Shown here: piece by piece, positions 44,908 through 53,969 of the stretch | Numbering within the stretch: the stretch's first letter is position 1 | How the letters are laid out: each line of letters opens with the position of its first letter | From: Labrys monachus | GTDB taxonomy: Bacteria > Pseudomonadota > Alphaproteobacteria > Rhizobiales > Labraceae | Length of the DNA stretch: 64,000 nucleotides | NCBI RefSeq assembly: GCF_030814655.1 | Contig: NZ_JAUSVK010000001.1 | Coordinates: 441,043 to 505,042 of the forward strand | Direction of reading: 5' to 3' | The notes under the pieces: model-generated | What the model saw: only the letters and a program-made list of their open reading frames with translations | Database searches by the model: none | What the model was told of the DNA's origin: nothing | Position numbers and translations under genes: made by a program

Positions 44908-45869
44908 GTATCGAGGCGGCGGGGGACCGTTCCCTCTACTGGCGGGTGCAACTCGGCCGCAACCACGGGGCGCGGGGCCTCTTCGCGGTGGTCGTGCTGT
45001 TCCTCCTGCTCTACGCCTATCTCTTCCCCGGCCTCCTGACCGTGGAAGGCTTTTCGAAATTCTCCCAGACCTGGTTTCCCCTGGCGCTCACCGCCATGGC
45101 GCAGGCCCTGCTGATGCTGACCGGCGGCATCAGCCTCGCCATCGGCGCGACGGTCAGCCTCGGGGCGGTGATCGCGGCGGTGACGATGACGCAGACCTTC
45201 GGCGTCGCCGGCGGCATCGCCGCGGTTCTGGCGACGGGCCTGGCCGTCGGCGCCCTGTCCGGCTTCGTCGTCGTCCGCCTGCGCCTGCCGGCGATCATCG
45301 TGACGCTCGCCAGCTCCTTCATCATCGGCGGGGCGGCCCTGCTGGTGCTGCCGCGGCCGGGCGGCGCCATTCCGCCCTGGTTCTCGACCCTTCTGGCCGG
45401 CGACACGCCGGTCGCGCTCGGCCTGCTGGCGCTGATCGTGCTCGCCTGGAAGCTCTATCTCGCCACGCCGCTCGGGCTGACGATCTATGCCGCCGGGGAA
45501 AACCCGGTCGGCGCCTTCCGCTCGGGCGCCCCGCTCGACGCCGCGCGCATCTCCGCCTTCGCCATCAGCGGCGCGCTGTCGACGCTGGCGGGCCTCTTCA
45601 TCGCGGCCCAGACCGGTTCCGGCGATCCGGTGATCGGCCAGGCCTTCACGCTGAACTCGATCGCCGCCGCGGTGCTCGGCGGCGTCGGCTTCCTGGGCGG
45701 GCAGGGCAGCATGCGCGGCGCGCTGGCCGGCAGCCTGCTCCTCGCCGTGATGATCAACGTGATGTTCTTCCTCGGCCTGCCGCCGGTCGCCCAATATATC
45801 GCGCAGGGCCTCATCATCGTCGGGGCGGTGGCGCTGCCCCATCTCGCCGGACGCTGGAGGTCGGCATGA
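44904..45869 (+). CDS. Sugar ABC transporter permease 1, RbsC type
   Basis: A 321-residue permease with about nine hydrophobic segments. LLMLTGGISLAIGATVSLGA and VVRLRLPAIIVTLAS are the conserved BPD_transp_2 motifs, and the coupling loop is AGENPVGAFRSGAPLD. Start and stop overlap neighbours by four bases (ATGA) on both sides. It forms a heteromeric channel with the next gene product. Confidence 0.92.
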   Translation: MSIEAAGDRSLYWRVQLGRNHGARGLFAVVVLFLLLYAYLFPGLLTVEGFSKFSQTWFPLALTAMAQALLMLTGGISLAIGATVSLGAVIAAVTMTQTFGVAGGIAAVLATGLAVGALSGFVVVRLRLPAIIVTLASSFIIGGAALLVLPRPGGAIPPWFSTLLAGDTPVALGLLALIVLAWKLYLATPLGLTIYAAGENPVGAFRSGAPLDAARISAFAISGALSTLAGLFIAAQTGSGDPVIGQAFTLNSIAAAVLGGVGFLGGQGSMRGALAGSLLLAVMINVMFFLGLPPVAQYIAQGLIIVGAVALPHLAGRWRSA

Positions 45870-46849
45870 GCGAGACCGCAAGCGACAGGGGCGCAAGCGC
45901 GCCGGCTGGCCGCAGGGTGGCCGGGATCCTGCGCAGCCGGCCGGTGCTGACGCTGGCGATGGTCGCCCTGGTGTGGATCGCCGCGAGCCTGACGAGCCGG
46001 GGCTTCGGCTCCTACGGCCATCTGCGCTACCTCGTCGAGCTGGCGGCGGTGATCGGCATCGTCGCCGCCGGCCAGACCTTCGTGATGATCGCCGGCGGCA
46101 TCGACCTCTCCGTCGGCGCCGTCATCACCATCAGCGCCGTCGGCGTGCCGCTGCTCTCCTGGCCGTGGGACCCGGGCGGCACGGCCGGCGTTGCCGGCAT
46201 CCTCGTCATCTCCGTCGCGATCGGCGCGGTCAACGGCATCGGGGTGGCCTATCTGCGCGTCCATCCGATGATCATGACGCTGGCGATGGCGACGCTGCTG
46301 CAGGGGGCGCTCATCCTGGTGGCGGGCGGCAGCGCCGTGTCGGTGCAGAGCCCCGCCGTCGTCTGGCTCGGCAATGCCCGTCCCTTCGGCGTGCCCGCCG
46401 GCATCCTGCTCTGGCTGGCGGTTTCGGCGGCGACCCTCTGGGTCCTGCATGCGACGCGCTTCGGGGCGCGGCTGTTCGCCCTCGGCGCCAATCCGCTCGC
46501 CACGCTGCTCTCGGGCGTCGACGTCTCCGCCACCATCGTCACGGTCTATGCGATGAGCGGCCTCACGGCCGGGCTCGCCGGCGTGCTGGTGCTCGGCATG
46601 AACGGGCAGGGCTATGTCGGCATCGGCGATCCCTATCTGCTGACCTCGATCGCCGCGGTGGTGCTGGGCGGCACCTCCATCCTCGGCGGCGCCGGCACCT
46701 ATGCGGGCACCATTCCCGGCGCGGTGATGCTGGTCACCATCACCGGGCTGATCACCGTGGTCAACGCCTCGGCCGGCTGGCGCAGCATCCTGTTCGGCTC
46801 GCTGATCCTCGGCCTGCTGCTGCTATCGGGGCGGGAGAGCCGCCGGTGA
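45866..46849 (+). CDS. Sugar ABC transporter permease 2, RbsC type
   Basis: A 327-residue permease. TFVMIAGGIDLSVGAVITIS and VAYLRVHPMIMTLAMATLL are the family motifs; the loop ALGANPLATLLSGVDV contacts the ATPase. It is the last transporter gene. Its 3' end overlaps the convergent amidohydrolase by 27 bp, so there is no room for an intrinsic terminator between them. Confidence 0.92.
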   Translation: MSETASDRGASAPAGRRVAGILRSRPVLTLAMVALVWIAASLTSRGFGSYGHLRYLVELAAVIGIVAAGQTFVMIAGGIDLSVGAVITISAVGVPLLSWPWDPGGTAGVAGILVISVAIGAVNGIGVAYLRVHPMIMTLAMATLLQGALILVAGGSAVSVQSPAVVWLGNARPFGVPAGILLWLAVSAATLWVLHATRFGARLFALGANPLATLLSGVDVSATIVTVYAMSGLTAGLAGVLVLGMNGQGYVGIGDPYLLTSIAAVVLGGTSILGGAGTYAGTIPGAVMLVTITGLITVVNASAGWRSILFGSLILGLLLLSGRESRR

Positions 46850-47764
46850 GGCGTCGCCGATGCGATAGACGCGCCGGGCCGTCTCCAGGAACAGGGCGGC
46901 CTGCTCGTCCGGCGAGAGCGCGGCGGTGAGGACCTTGAACGAGGTGAAGATGTCGCCCGGCCGCGCATGCAGGCAGGCGACGGGGAAATCGCTGGCGAAC
47001 ATCGCCCGCGCTGCACCGAAGCCTTCCAGGCAGGCGTCGATGACGGCGCCGAGGCTCTGCAGGGTCCAGCCATGGTCATAGGCGACGAGGTCCGAGATCT
47101 TGATCACGGTGTTGGGCTGCCGGGCCAGCGCCGCGAGGCCCCGGCGCCAGAGGGCCATGCCCTCTTCATCCCGGTCGATCGGGCTGCCGCAATGGTCGAG
47201 TACGAAGAGCTGGTCGGGGAAGTCGGCGGCGAGCCGGGCGGCATCGCCGAGCTGGTGCGGCTGGACCAGGAGATCGAAGCACAGCCCGTGGTGGCCGAGC
47301 CTCGCCAGGCCGCGGCGCCAGGCCGGGTCGTCCATCATGTCGCCGCGCGCCGCGAAGCTGCGGGCGGGGTCGGGATGCCAGCTCACGATGTCGCGGATGC
47401 CGACGACGCGGGGATGCTGTGCCTGGCGGTCGATCAGCGTCTCGGCTTCGGGGCTTGCCAGCGGGACATGCGCGACGTAGCGGGCGGCGACCCCGCCGGC
47501 CTTGTCGAGCCCGTCGAGCCAGGCGGTCTCGCCGAGGCAGTCGCCGGCCTGCCAGCCCGCCTCGACATGCACGCTGGCGACGACCGGCTCGCCGCGGATG
47601 TCGCGCCGGTAGTCGGCGGGAAGATAGTCGCGGCGGATGGCGTCGAGGCTGCCGAGCCCGCCTCGTTCCGCCTTGTCGGGCGCCAGCCAGGGATGGCGGC
47701 CGAGCCGCAGGTCCCACAGATGGTGATGCGCGTCGATGATCGGGCCGGCATAGGGTCGTGGCAT
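46823..47764 (-). CDS. Amidohydrolase-2 family protein (lactonase-like TIM barrel)
   Basis: A 313-residue cytoplasmic protein of the COG3618 type that includes L-fuconolactonase and dicarboxylate lactonases. IIDAHHHLWD carries the first metal histidines, FVLDHCGSP contributes a later one, and MFASDFPVAC has the catalytic Asp. The ATG at 47764 is preferred over an upstream start. It is convergent with the permease operon and divergent from the deacylase gene, so the locus probably degrades the imported compound. Confidence 0.87.
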   Translation of the reverse strand: MPRPYAGPIIDAHHHLWDLRLGRHPWLAPDKAERGGLGSLDAIRRDYLPADYRRDIRGEPVVASVHVEAGWQAGDCLGETAWLDGLDKAGGVAARYVAHVPLASPEAETLIDRQAQHPRVVGIRDIVSWHPDPARSFAARGDMMDDPAWRRGLARLGHHGLCFDLLVQPHQLGDAARLAADFPDQLFVLDHCGSPIDRDEEGMALWRRGLAALARQPNTVIKISDLVAYDHGWTLQSLGAVIDACLEGFGAARAMFASDFPVACLHARPGDIFTSFKVLTAALSPDEQAALFLETARRVYRIGDASPAALPPR

Positions 47765-47945
47765 GAGAGGCGGTTCCCCACCCGGCCCGGGGCGGCCGGC
47801 TGCGCCTCCTTCTGCCACGCCGGCGCAGCCTCGCCGAAGCGGAATTTTCGGGTCGATCCGACGGATGGACGGGAAAATCGCTGCGTCCTTTCAAGAGTCT
47901 TGCGGAGCTTCGCGCGCTTCGCTCCATCACAAGGACGGTCCGACC

Positions 47946-48962
47946 ATGCATTCCGGCTTCTATCATGCGCTCGACTTCGACCGGGACGGCAAGACGCTGT
48001 CCCATCTCGGCGTGCCCTTCTCGATCGACCGCTCGCCCTATTTCCATGTGAAGGTGCCGGTCTGCGTCGTCCGCAACGGCGAGGGGCCGTCCGTCCTGCT
48101 GATGGCCGGCAATCACGGCGACGAATATGAAGGCGAGCTCTGCCTCGCCCGCCTCATCCGCAAGCTCGACCCGGCCCGCATGCGCGGGCGCGTCACCATC
48201 CTGCCGCTGACCAACGCGCCGGCCGTGCTCGCGGCGCGCCGGTGCTCGCCGCTCGACGGCGGCAATCTCAACCGCGCCTTTCCGGGCGATGCGGCCGGCA
48301 ACGCTACCAGCCGCATCGCCTATGCGCTCGAGCACGACCTGTTTCCCCGCCACGACGTCGTGCTCGACCTTCATTCCGGCGGCACCTCGATGGAGCATCT
48401 GCCCTGCGCCCTGATCGAGCGGCAGGCAGACGAAGCGCGTTTCGAACGCTCGCTGGCGCTGATGCGCGCCCTCGGCCTCGGCCACGGCTTCATCGCCGAC
48501 AACGGCCCGCAGGCGCCGACCTCGATGGGCGCCGCCGGCCGTGCCGGCGCGATCGGTCTCAGCGGCGAGTTCGGCGGCGGCGGCACCGTCACGCCGCGCA
48601 GCATGGCGGCGACGGCGCGCGCCATCGACCGCCTGCTCGTCGCCCTCGGCATCGTCGAGACGCCGGTGCTCGCGCCAGCCGGCAACGAGCCGGAGCCGGC
48701 GCCGATGCGCATCCTCTCCCTCGCCAGCCATTCCCAGGCGATCTATGCCGGGCGCCACGGCTGGTTCGAGCCGGCGGTCGAGCTCGGCGCCGAGGTCGCG
48801 GCCGGCGACGTCGCGGGCTGGTATCACGATCTCGAACGGCTCGGGGAGACGGAGGAGGCGCTGCATTTCGCCCAAAGCGGCATCGTCATTTCCCGCCGCC
48901 TGCATACCATGTGCGAATCGGGCGACTGCCTCATCCAGGTCGCCCGCCCGGTCGAGGGCTAA
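47946..48962 (+). CDS. Succinylglutamate desuccinylase/aspartoacylase-family deacylase
   Basis: A 338-residue zinc hydrolase of the AstE/AspA family. AGNHGDEYEGEL carries the zinc His and Glu, NLNRAFPG is the substrate-binding region, and LDLHSGGTS supplies the third ligand. The C-terminal beta domain (from about 250) includes WFEPAVELGAEVAAGDVAG. DoeB-like deacetylases share this layout. AAGGAC precedes the ATG. It lies upstream of the TIM-barrel-like gene with an intervening hairpin. Substrate unknown, probably an N-acylated amino acid or sugar acid. Confidence 0.87.
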   Translation: MHSGFYHALDFDRDGKTLSHLGVPFSIDRSPYFHVKVPVCVVRNGEGPSVLLMAGNHGDEYEGELCLARLIRKLDPARMRGRVTILPLTNAPAVLAARRCSPLDGGNLNRAFPGDAAGNATSRIAYALEHDLFPRHDVVLDLHSGGTSMEHLPCALIERQADEARFERSLALMRALGLGHGFIADNGPQAPTSMGAAGRAGAIGLSGEFGGGGTVTPRSMAATARAIDRLLVALGIVETPVLAPAGNEPEPAPMRILSLASHSQAIYAGRHGWFEPAVELGAEVAAGDVAGWYHDLERLGETEEALHFAQSGIVISRRLHTMCESGDCLIQVARPVEG

Positions 48963-48964
48963 AG

Positions 48965-49004
48965 CGTTTTGTGTTTTGCCGAAATCGGCAGAACCACAAA
49001 GACG
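48965..49004. repeat. Intercistronic hairpin
   Basis: A long imperfect stem of about 17 pairs (CGTTTTGTG with CACAAAGACG on the outside, TGCCGA with TCGGCA at the tip) fills the 66-bp gap between the deacylase and the next gene. It may stabilise or partly terminate the mRNA. Confidence 0.55.
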
Positions 49005-49028
49005 CGTCGAGAAACAAAGGTCCGCACG

Positions 49029-50261
49029 ATGTCCGATCATTTTTCGCCGAAGGGAGCCGCCGCCATGCATCTGTCGATGTGGACCTATCCGTGGGACGTC
49101 CAGGACCTGTCGCATGACAGGGTGGCCGGGGAATTCGCGGACGCGGGGCTCAACACCGTCAGCCTCGCCACCTCCTATCATGCCGGCCGCTTCCTCCAGC
49201 CGCGCAGCCCGCGGCGCAAGGCCTATTTCCCGGAGGACGGCACCCTCTACTTCAAGCCGACGCCGGCGCGGTGGGAAGGGCTCGCCATCCAGCCCAAGCT
49301 CGCCGACGTGATCCGCGACGGCGGCGACGTGCTGGGCGAATTGGTGCGCCGGCGCGACGCCGGCGGCCCCGCCGTCTCCTGCTGGACCGTCTGCCTTCAC
49401 AATACGCGGATCGGCATGCTCCATCCGGAGGTCGCCACCCGCAACGCCTTCGGCGATCCCAGCTATTTCAGCCTCTGCCCGTCCCATCCCGATGCGCGCG
49501 CTTATGTGACGGCGCTGGTGGAGGATCTCAGCCACGCCTACAGGCCCGACATCATCGAGCTTGAGAGCCCGTCCTTCATGGGCTTCGCGCATGGCTATCA
49601 CCATGAGAAGGACGGCGTCGGCCTCACGGCCGAGGACGATTTCCTGCTGTCCCTGTGCTTTTGCGACGCCTGCCTCGCCCGTGCCGCCCGGTCCGGCATC
49701 GACGGGCGGAGAGCGCGCGAGCGCGTGAAGCGCTGGATCGCGGAAACCTGCGAGCGCGAAGTGCCGCAGCCGCGCTGGCCCGACTTTCCGGCCGCCGGGC
49801 TCGACGTGTTCAAGCCCTATCCCGACCTCCACGACTACCTGACCTGGCGCTTCGAACCGGTGACCAGCCTGATCGCCGAGATGCGCGAGCGCACCCATCC
49901 GGACACCAGGCTCTACCTCATCGACCTCAAGGACGGCTGGCTCGGCGGCTGCGACCTCGCGGCGGCGGGCGCCGTGTGCGACGGCGTCATCCTGTGCGCC
50001 TACGACATGAGCCCGCCCCAGGTGACGGCGCTGCTGCGCGGCGGACGCCAGGCCGTCGGGCCGGACAAATTCGTCGGCGCGGGCTTCCGTGTGTTCTATC
50101 CGGAGATGCAGGGAGCCGCCGATCTCGTCGAGCGCGTCCGCGCTGCCGCCGCGGCGGGCGCCGACGGTCTCAACTTCTACAATTACGGGCTGATCCCGCA
50201 GGCCCGCCTCGACTGGGTGAGGCAGGCGATCTCGGCGGCGCAGGAGGTTCATCTGGGGTAA
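49029..50261 (+). CDS. Protein of unknown function, TIM-barrel-like
   Basis: A 410-residue cytoplasmic protein that I do not recognise. It starts with a strand-helix pair (MHLSMWTYPWDVQDL, then AGLNTVSLATSYHAG). Acidic strand ends at DIIELESPSFMGF and YLIDLKDGWLGG and a final GADGLNFYNYGLIPQARLDW resemble glycosidase-type barrels. A CFCDACLARAA motif could bind metal. The ATG at 49029 has AAAGG upstream; the ATG at 49065 has GGGAG and is equally plausible. It follows the deacylase gene, so it may process the same imported compound. Confidence 0.75.
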   Translation: MSDHFSPKGAAAMHLSMWTYPWDVQDLSHDRVAGEFADAGLNTVSLATSYHAGRFLQPRSPRRKAYFPEDGTLYFKPTPARWEGLAIQPKLADVIRDGGDVLGELVRRRDAGGPAVSCWTVCLHNTRIGMLHPEVATRNAFGDPSYFSLCPSHPDARAYVTALVEDLSHAYRPDIIELESPSFMGFAHGYHHEKDGVGLTAEDDFLLSLCFCDACLARAARSGIDGRRARERVKRWIAETCEREVPQPRWPDFPAAGLDVFKPYPDLHDYLTWRFEPVTSLIAEMRERTHPDTRLYLIDLKDGWLGGCDLAAAGAVCDGVILCAYDMSPPQVTALLRGGRQAVGPDKFVGAGFRVFYPEMQGAADLVERVRAAAAAGADGLNFYNYGLIPQARLDWVRQAISAAQEVHLG

Positions 50262-50273
50262 GGCGCGGCGAAA

Positions 50274-50310
50274 CTGACCGGCACACCGGTGGGCGGGTCC
50301 CCGACCCGCC
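50274..50310 (+). repeat. Hairpin repeat R2, left copy
   Basis: CTGACCGGCACACCGGTG is followed by GGCGGGTC-CCC-GACCCGCC, an 8-bp stem. The same unit appears inverted at 55057-55105, so the four-gene membrane operon is bracketed. The 261 bp from here to the operon (50311-50571) show no gene and no clear promoter; an A7 tract lies at 50389-50395. Confidence 0.7.
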
Positions 50311-50571
50311 TCTTCGGCGCCGATCTCGATGGATGGCAGAAGCGGACAGGATGTCCGCGCTCCCGCCCCGGTCCCTCGCGGCCGTTGCAAAAAAAGCGGC
50401 GTGGTGGCAGTAAAGCCCCATGCAGAAGACGGCACCGGCCCGGCCCATCGGGATCCTGCGATTGTCTGCTCCGGTCGAGGCTTCCCGGAAAGAAGGCCGG
50501 CGTGCGGAAGGCCACGGTCCCGCGGCATCTTCTTGCCCCGCACGCGGCGACGGCGGCGGCTTTCGCGCCGG

Positions 50572-52074
50572 ATGCCGTCCGACGTTTCCCGTTCCCCGTC
50601 GACACAGTTTCGGACGCCCAACTTGAAAAGCAATGCCCTTCTTCGACTGCTGCAAGGCGTAAGGAAGCCTTCGCCGGACAAACGGCCTTCGATCGAGACC
50701 TTCCCGGATCTCGACGTCGACCGCATCGCCCGCGACCTCGGCCTCGAAAAGCAGGGGCGCGAGCGCGGGCGCAACGAGGAGCCGCCGACCGCCTCGCCCT
50801 CGATGGACCGGGTGGAGGCGCGCATCGTCGAGCGGATCGAGGCTGAGAAGAAGGCGGCGCACACCACGGTCGAGAACGAGCTGCGCACCTATGTCGAGCG
50901 CCTCTCCGCCCTCGATTTCGAGGGCCGGTTCAGCGAGATCCGCCAGACGGCGCCGGCCTGCGTCGGTGAATTCAAGGCCGAGATCTCCTCGGGCCTCGAC
51001 GAGCTCTACGGCCTGCGCCGCGGCGTGCGCGATCTCGACGAGGAGCAGCAGAATTTCCGCCGCAAGCACCGGATCGACCGGACCGCGCGGCTGCAGCAGG
51101 GCGCCTCGACCTTCCTGAAAGTGGCGCTGCTGATCGTGCTGTTCATCGTCGAGGCGATCGTCAACGGCAATTTCCTGGCCAAGGGCAGCGAGCAGGGCCT
51201 GCTCGGCGGCGTGACGGAGGCGATCTCCTTCGCCAGCCTCAACATCGTGGGAACCCTGATCATCGCCATGTACGGGGTGCGCCAGCTCAACCACCGCAAC
51301 ATCTTCCGCAAATTCATCGGCCTCGCCGCCTTCGCCTTCTACCTCGTCTTCGCCTTCACGCTGAACATCACGCTCGCGCATTACCGCGACGTGTCGGCGA
51401 CCTTCGTCGAGGGCGGCGGCGAACGCGTGCTCCATATTCTCGCCACCGAGCCGTTGCATCTGAACGATCTCAATTCATGGGTGTTCTTCGCCATCGGCAT
51501 CCTGTTCTCGATCATCGCCTTCATCGACGGGCTGTCGCTGTCGGATCCCTATCCGGGCTACGCCCAGCTCCAGAAGCGCCTCGAAGATGCGCGGCTGGAC
51601 TATTCGGAGCGCAGGGCCGAGCTCGTCGACGCCCTGCGCGACGTCCGGGACGAATATCAGGAGAAGATGGACGAGATCAGCCGCGACCTCTCGGCCCGGC
51701 GCAGCGAGTATGACGCCATCCTCGCCGGCCGCGCCCGCATGGTGAACCTGTTCATGCAGCACCAGAACCATCTGGAGCGGGCGGGCTCGGTCCTGCTCGG
51801 CATCTACCGCGATGCCAACGTCAAGGCGCGGACCAGCGAGCCGCCGGCGCGCTTCGCGCTTCCCTTCACGTTGGAGCGCATCGTCGTCGAGGCTGGCGGG
51901 GCGGGGGAGTGGAAGGCCGACGAGCTACGGGCCCGCGTCGGCGCCATCCAGGACATGCTGACGACGGAAGTGCAGGAGATCCACAAGGTGTTCGAGGCGG
52001 CGATCGACCGATACGCCCAGCTTGAGAACGTCGTGCCGGAGCCCGGAGCAGCCGATGGCTCGAAGGCAGCGTAG
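50572..52074 (+). CDS. Four-TM membrane protein with coiled-coil C-terminus, operon gene 1
   Basis: A 500-residue inner-membrane protein that I do not recognise. A charged soluble N-terminus (about 1-175) is followed by TM helices at about 181-203, 218-239, 247-268 and 301-322. A coiled-coil region follows (DYSERRAELVDALRDVRDEY) and a C-terminal helical domain (from about 440). The start is uncertain: ATG 50572 lacks a ribosome site and TTG 50623 has only GGAC. It overlaps the next gene by 20 bp. It probably forms the scaffold of a membrane complex with the three genes after it. Confidence 0.75.
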   Translation: MPSDVSRSPSTQFRTPNLKSNALLRLLQGVRKPSPDKRPSIETFPDLDVDRIARDLGLEKQGRERGRNEEPPTASPSMDRVEARIVERIEAEKKAAHTTVENELRTYVERLSALDFEGRFSEIRQTAPACVGEFKAEISSGLDELYGLRRGVRDLDEEQQNFRRKHRIDRTARLQQGASTFLKVALLIVLFIVEAIVNGNFLAKGSEQGLLGGVTEAISFASLNIVGTLIIAMYGVRQLNHRNIFRKFIGLAAFAFYLVFAFTLNITLAHYRDVSATFVEGGGERVLHILATEPLHLNDLNSWVFFAIGILFSIIAFIDGLSLSDPYPGYAQLQKRLEDARLDYSERRAELVDALRDVRDEYQEKMDEISRDLSARRSEYDAILAGRARMVNLFMQHQNHLERAGSVLLGIYRDANVKARTSEPPARFALPFTLERIVVEAGGAGEWKADELRARVGAIQDMLTTEVQEIHKVFEAAIDRYAQLENVVPEPGAADGSKAA

Positions 52075-52882
52075 GGTCCGCGGCCGTCGTTCGGGCGGCG
52101 CGGCGAGCATCGTCCTCGGCTCCCTTCTCCTGGTGCTCGCGGCCGTGGTCGGCGGCGGCTTCGCCTATCTCAAGTTGACGACGCCGGCGCCCCCCAAGCT
52201 CGAAGCGGGCACGCTCTGCCCGGTGGACGGGCCGCGCTCGATCACCGTCGTGCTCGTCGACGCCTCCGACGACCTGCCCGAGGCCGGGCGGCAGGAGGTG
52301 CTGACCCGCCTTGCGGACATCGCCGACACGCTGCCCCAATATGGGCGCCTGGAGCTGCGCGTCCTCTCGCCGGACGTTCGCGGCGGCCTCGTCAAGTTCG
52401 ACAGGTGCAATCCCGGCGACGGCTCGACCGTCGATGCGCTCACCGGCAACCGGCAGATGGCGCAGAAGCGCTGGGCGGACGGCTTCAAGGCGCCGCTGCA
52501 GGCCGCCCTGCTTGCCGAATTCTCGCCCGCGAAGGCGGAGGTCTCGCCGATCATGGAGACGATCCAGGCGATCGCCATCGACCGCTTCACCGGCCGGGCG
52601 GCCGAGACGATCCCCAAGCGCCTGGTGATCGTGTCCGACATGATCGAGCACGAGCGGGCCTATTCGCAATATCGCGGCGATCTCAGCTATGATCGCTTCC
52701 GCGCCTCGCCGGCCTACCGCCAATACCGCACCGATCTCGGCGGCGCGACGGTCGACATCGAATATGTGCAGCGGACGAAGCCGCCGATCGACGGGCGGGC
52801 GCATATGGCCTTCTGGCAGGCCTGGGTCCACGACAATGACGGCATTTGGGGCGCGGCCGAGAAATTGCAGGGAGTGAACTGA
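52055..52882 (+). CDS. Membrane-anchored vWA-like protein, operon gene 2
   Basis: A 275-residue protein with a basic N-terminus and one TM helix (SIVLGSLLLVLAAVVGGGFAY), leaving the rest in the periplasm. The domain looks von Willebrand A-like: ITVVLVDASDD is a variant MIDAS strand (Asp-x-Ser), and RLVIVSDMIEHE is the central strand with Ser-Asp. The two cysteines (GTLCPVDG, FDRCNPGD) may pair. It overlaps gene 1, and gene 3 follows 1 bp after the stop, so the operon is tight. vWA domains often bind partners in a metal-dependent way. Confidence 0.75.
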   Translation: MARRQRRVRGRRSGGAASIVLGSLLLVLAAVVGGGFAYLKLTTPAPPKLEAGTLCPVDGPRSITVVLVDASDDLPEAGRQEVLTRLADIADTLPQYGRLELRVLSPDVRGGLVKFDRCNPGDGSTVDALTGNRQMAQKRWADGFKAPLQAALLAEFSPAKAEVSPIMETIQAIAIDRFTGRAAETIPKRLVIVSDMIEHERAYSQYRGDLSYDRFRASPAYRQYRTDLGGATVDIEYVQRTKPPIDGRAHMAFWQAWVHDNDGIWGAAEKLQGVN

Positions 52883-52883
52883 C

Positions 52884-53969
52884 ATGGCGCGGCCGAGGAT
52901 ACGGAACGCGGCAGCCGACATCTTCGGGCCCCTGCTCTTCAGCCTGATCGTGCTGGCGGGCTGCTTCTACATCGTCGCCTCGAAGATCCAGCACTATCCG
53001 GCCTGGCTGGTGACGTCCGCCCCGGTGGCGCTGATGCTCGTCTATGCTGCGATGCTGCTTTCCCTGCGCGCCTTCCGGCTCCGGCTCGATCACGCCGCCG
53101 ACAACCTCTATTACATGGGCTTCCTGTTCACGCTGACCAGCCTCGGCGTCTCGCTCTACCAGTTCCGCGCGGAGGGGCCGGCCGAGGAGATCGTGCAGAA
53201 TTTCGGCGTCGCCATCGCCTCGACCATCGCCGGCATCGCCCTGCGGGTGCTGTTCAGCCAGATGCGTCAGGACCCCCACGACATCGAGCAGACCGCGCGG
53301 CTCGAACTCTCCGAGGCCGCCCGGCGCGTCCGGCGGGAGCTCGACGCCGCGGTCATCGATCTCGCCAATTTCCGGCGCGCGTCGCAGCAGATGCTCGTCG
53401 ACGGGCTGACGGATGTGCGCGGCGGCATGGCGGCGACGGCGACCCGGATGATGGAGGATTTCGCCGGCCTCACCGCCAAGGCCGCCGAGCCGCTCGAAGC
53501 GACCTCCAGGGTCTCCAGCGACACGCTGGCGGCGCTGGCGAAGTCGGCCGAGGAAAGCGTACAGGCTTCGGCCCGGCGCCTGGCCGCGGAAACCGACCAC
53601 CTCGCCGAGGGCACGCGGCACATTTCCGAATCGTTGGAGACGACGTCACGCCAGCTGGCCGCGGTGCAGACGCCGACCCAGCTCATCGAGCTCAAGCTCG
53701 AGCCCGTGCTGCGCGATCTCTCGGCGGCCGTCGCCGACCTCGCCCGTCGCGCCGACATCGGCGCCGAACGCGAGGGAGCGGCGTCGGCGGCCCTGGCGCA
53801 GGCGCAGAAGATGCAGGTCGAACAGAGCGAGCGGCTCGGCGAGCTTTCGGCGGCCATCGCCGCCCTGACGCGCCAGATCGAGACGACGACGGGCGTGCCG
53901 GTCAAGCGGAGGGCCTTGCGGCAGAAGCTGGTCGCGTTGTGGGACAGGAAGGCGGAGCCTGCCAAATGA
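52884..53969 (+). CDS. MotA/ExbB-like membrane protein with coiled-coil tail, operon gene 3
   Basis: A 361-residue protein. TM helices are at about 14-34, 43-62, 76-95 and 110-128. The segment YYMGFLFTLTSLGVSLYQF followed by NFGVAIASTIAGIALRVLF has the Gly-x-x-F-T and A-S-T-x-x-G patterns of the two pore helices of MotA/TolQ/ExbB/ZorA proteins. The C-terminal 230 residues are a long helical coiled coil, as in ZorA. The stop overlaps gene 4 by ATGA. It is probably the five-fold ring subunit of an ion-driven stator with gene 4. The assignment rests on pattern only. Confidence 0.72.
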   Translation: MARPRIRNAAADIFGPLLFSLIVLAGCFYIVASKIQHYPAWLVTSAPVALMLVYAAMLLSLRAFRLRLDHAADNLYYMGFLFTLTSLGVSLYQFRAEGPAEEIVQNFGVAIASTIAGIALRVLFSQMRQDPHDIEQTARLELSEAARRVRRELDAAVIDLANFRRASQQMLVDGLTDVRGGMAATATRMMEDFAGLTAKAAEPLEATSRVSSDTLAALAKSAEESVQASARRLAAETDHLAEGTRHISESLETTSRQLAAVQTPTQLIELKLEPVLRDLSAAVADLARRADIGAEREGAASAALAQAQKMQVEQSERLGELSAAIAALTRQIETTTGVPVKRRALRQKLVALWDRKAEPAK

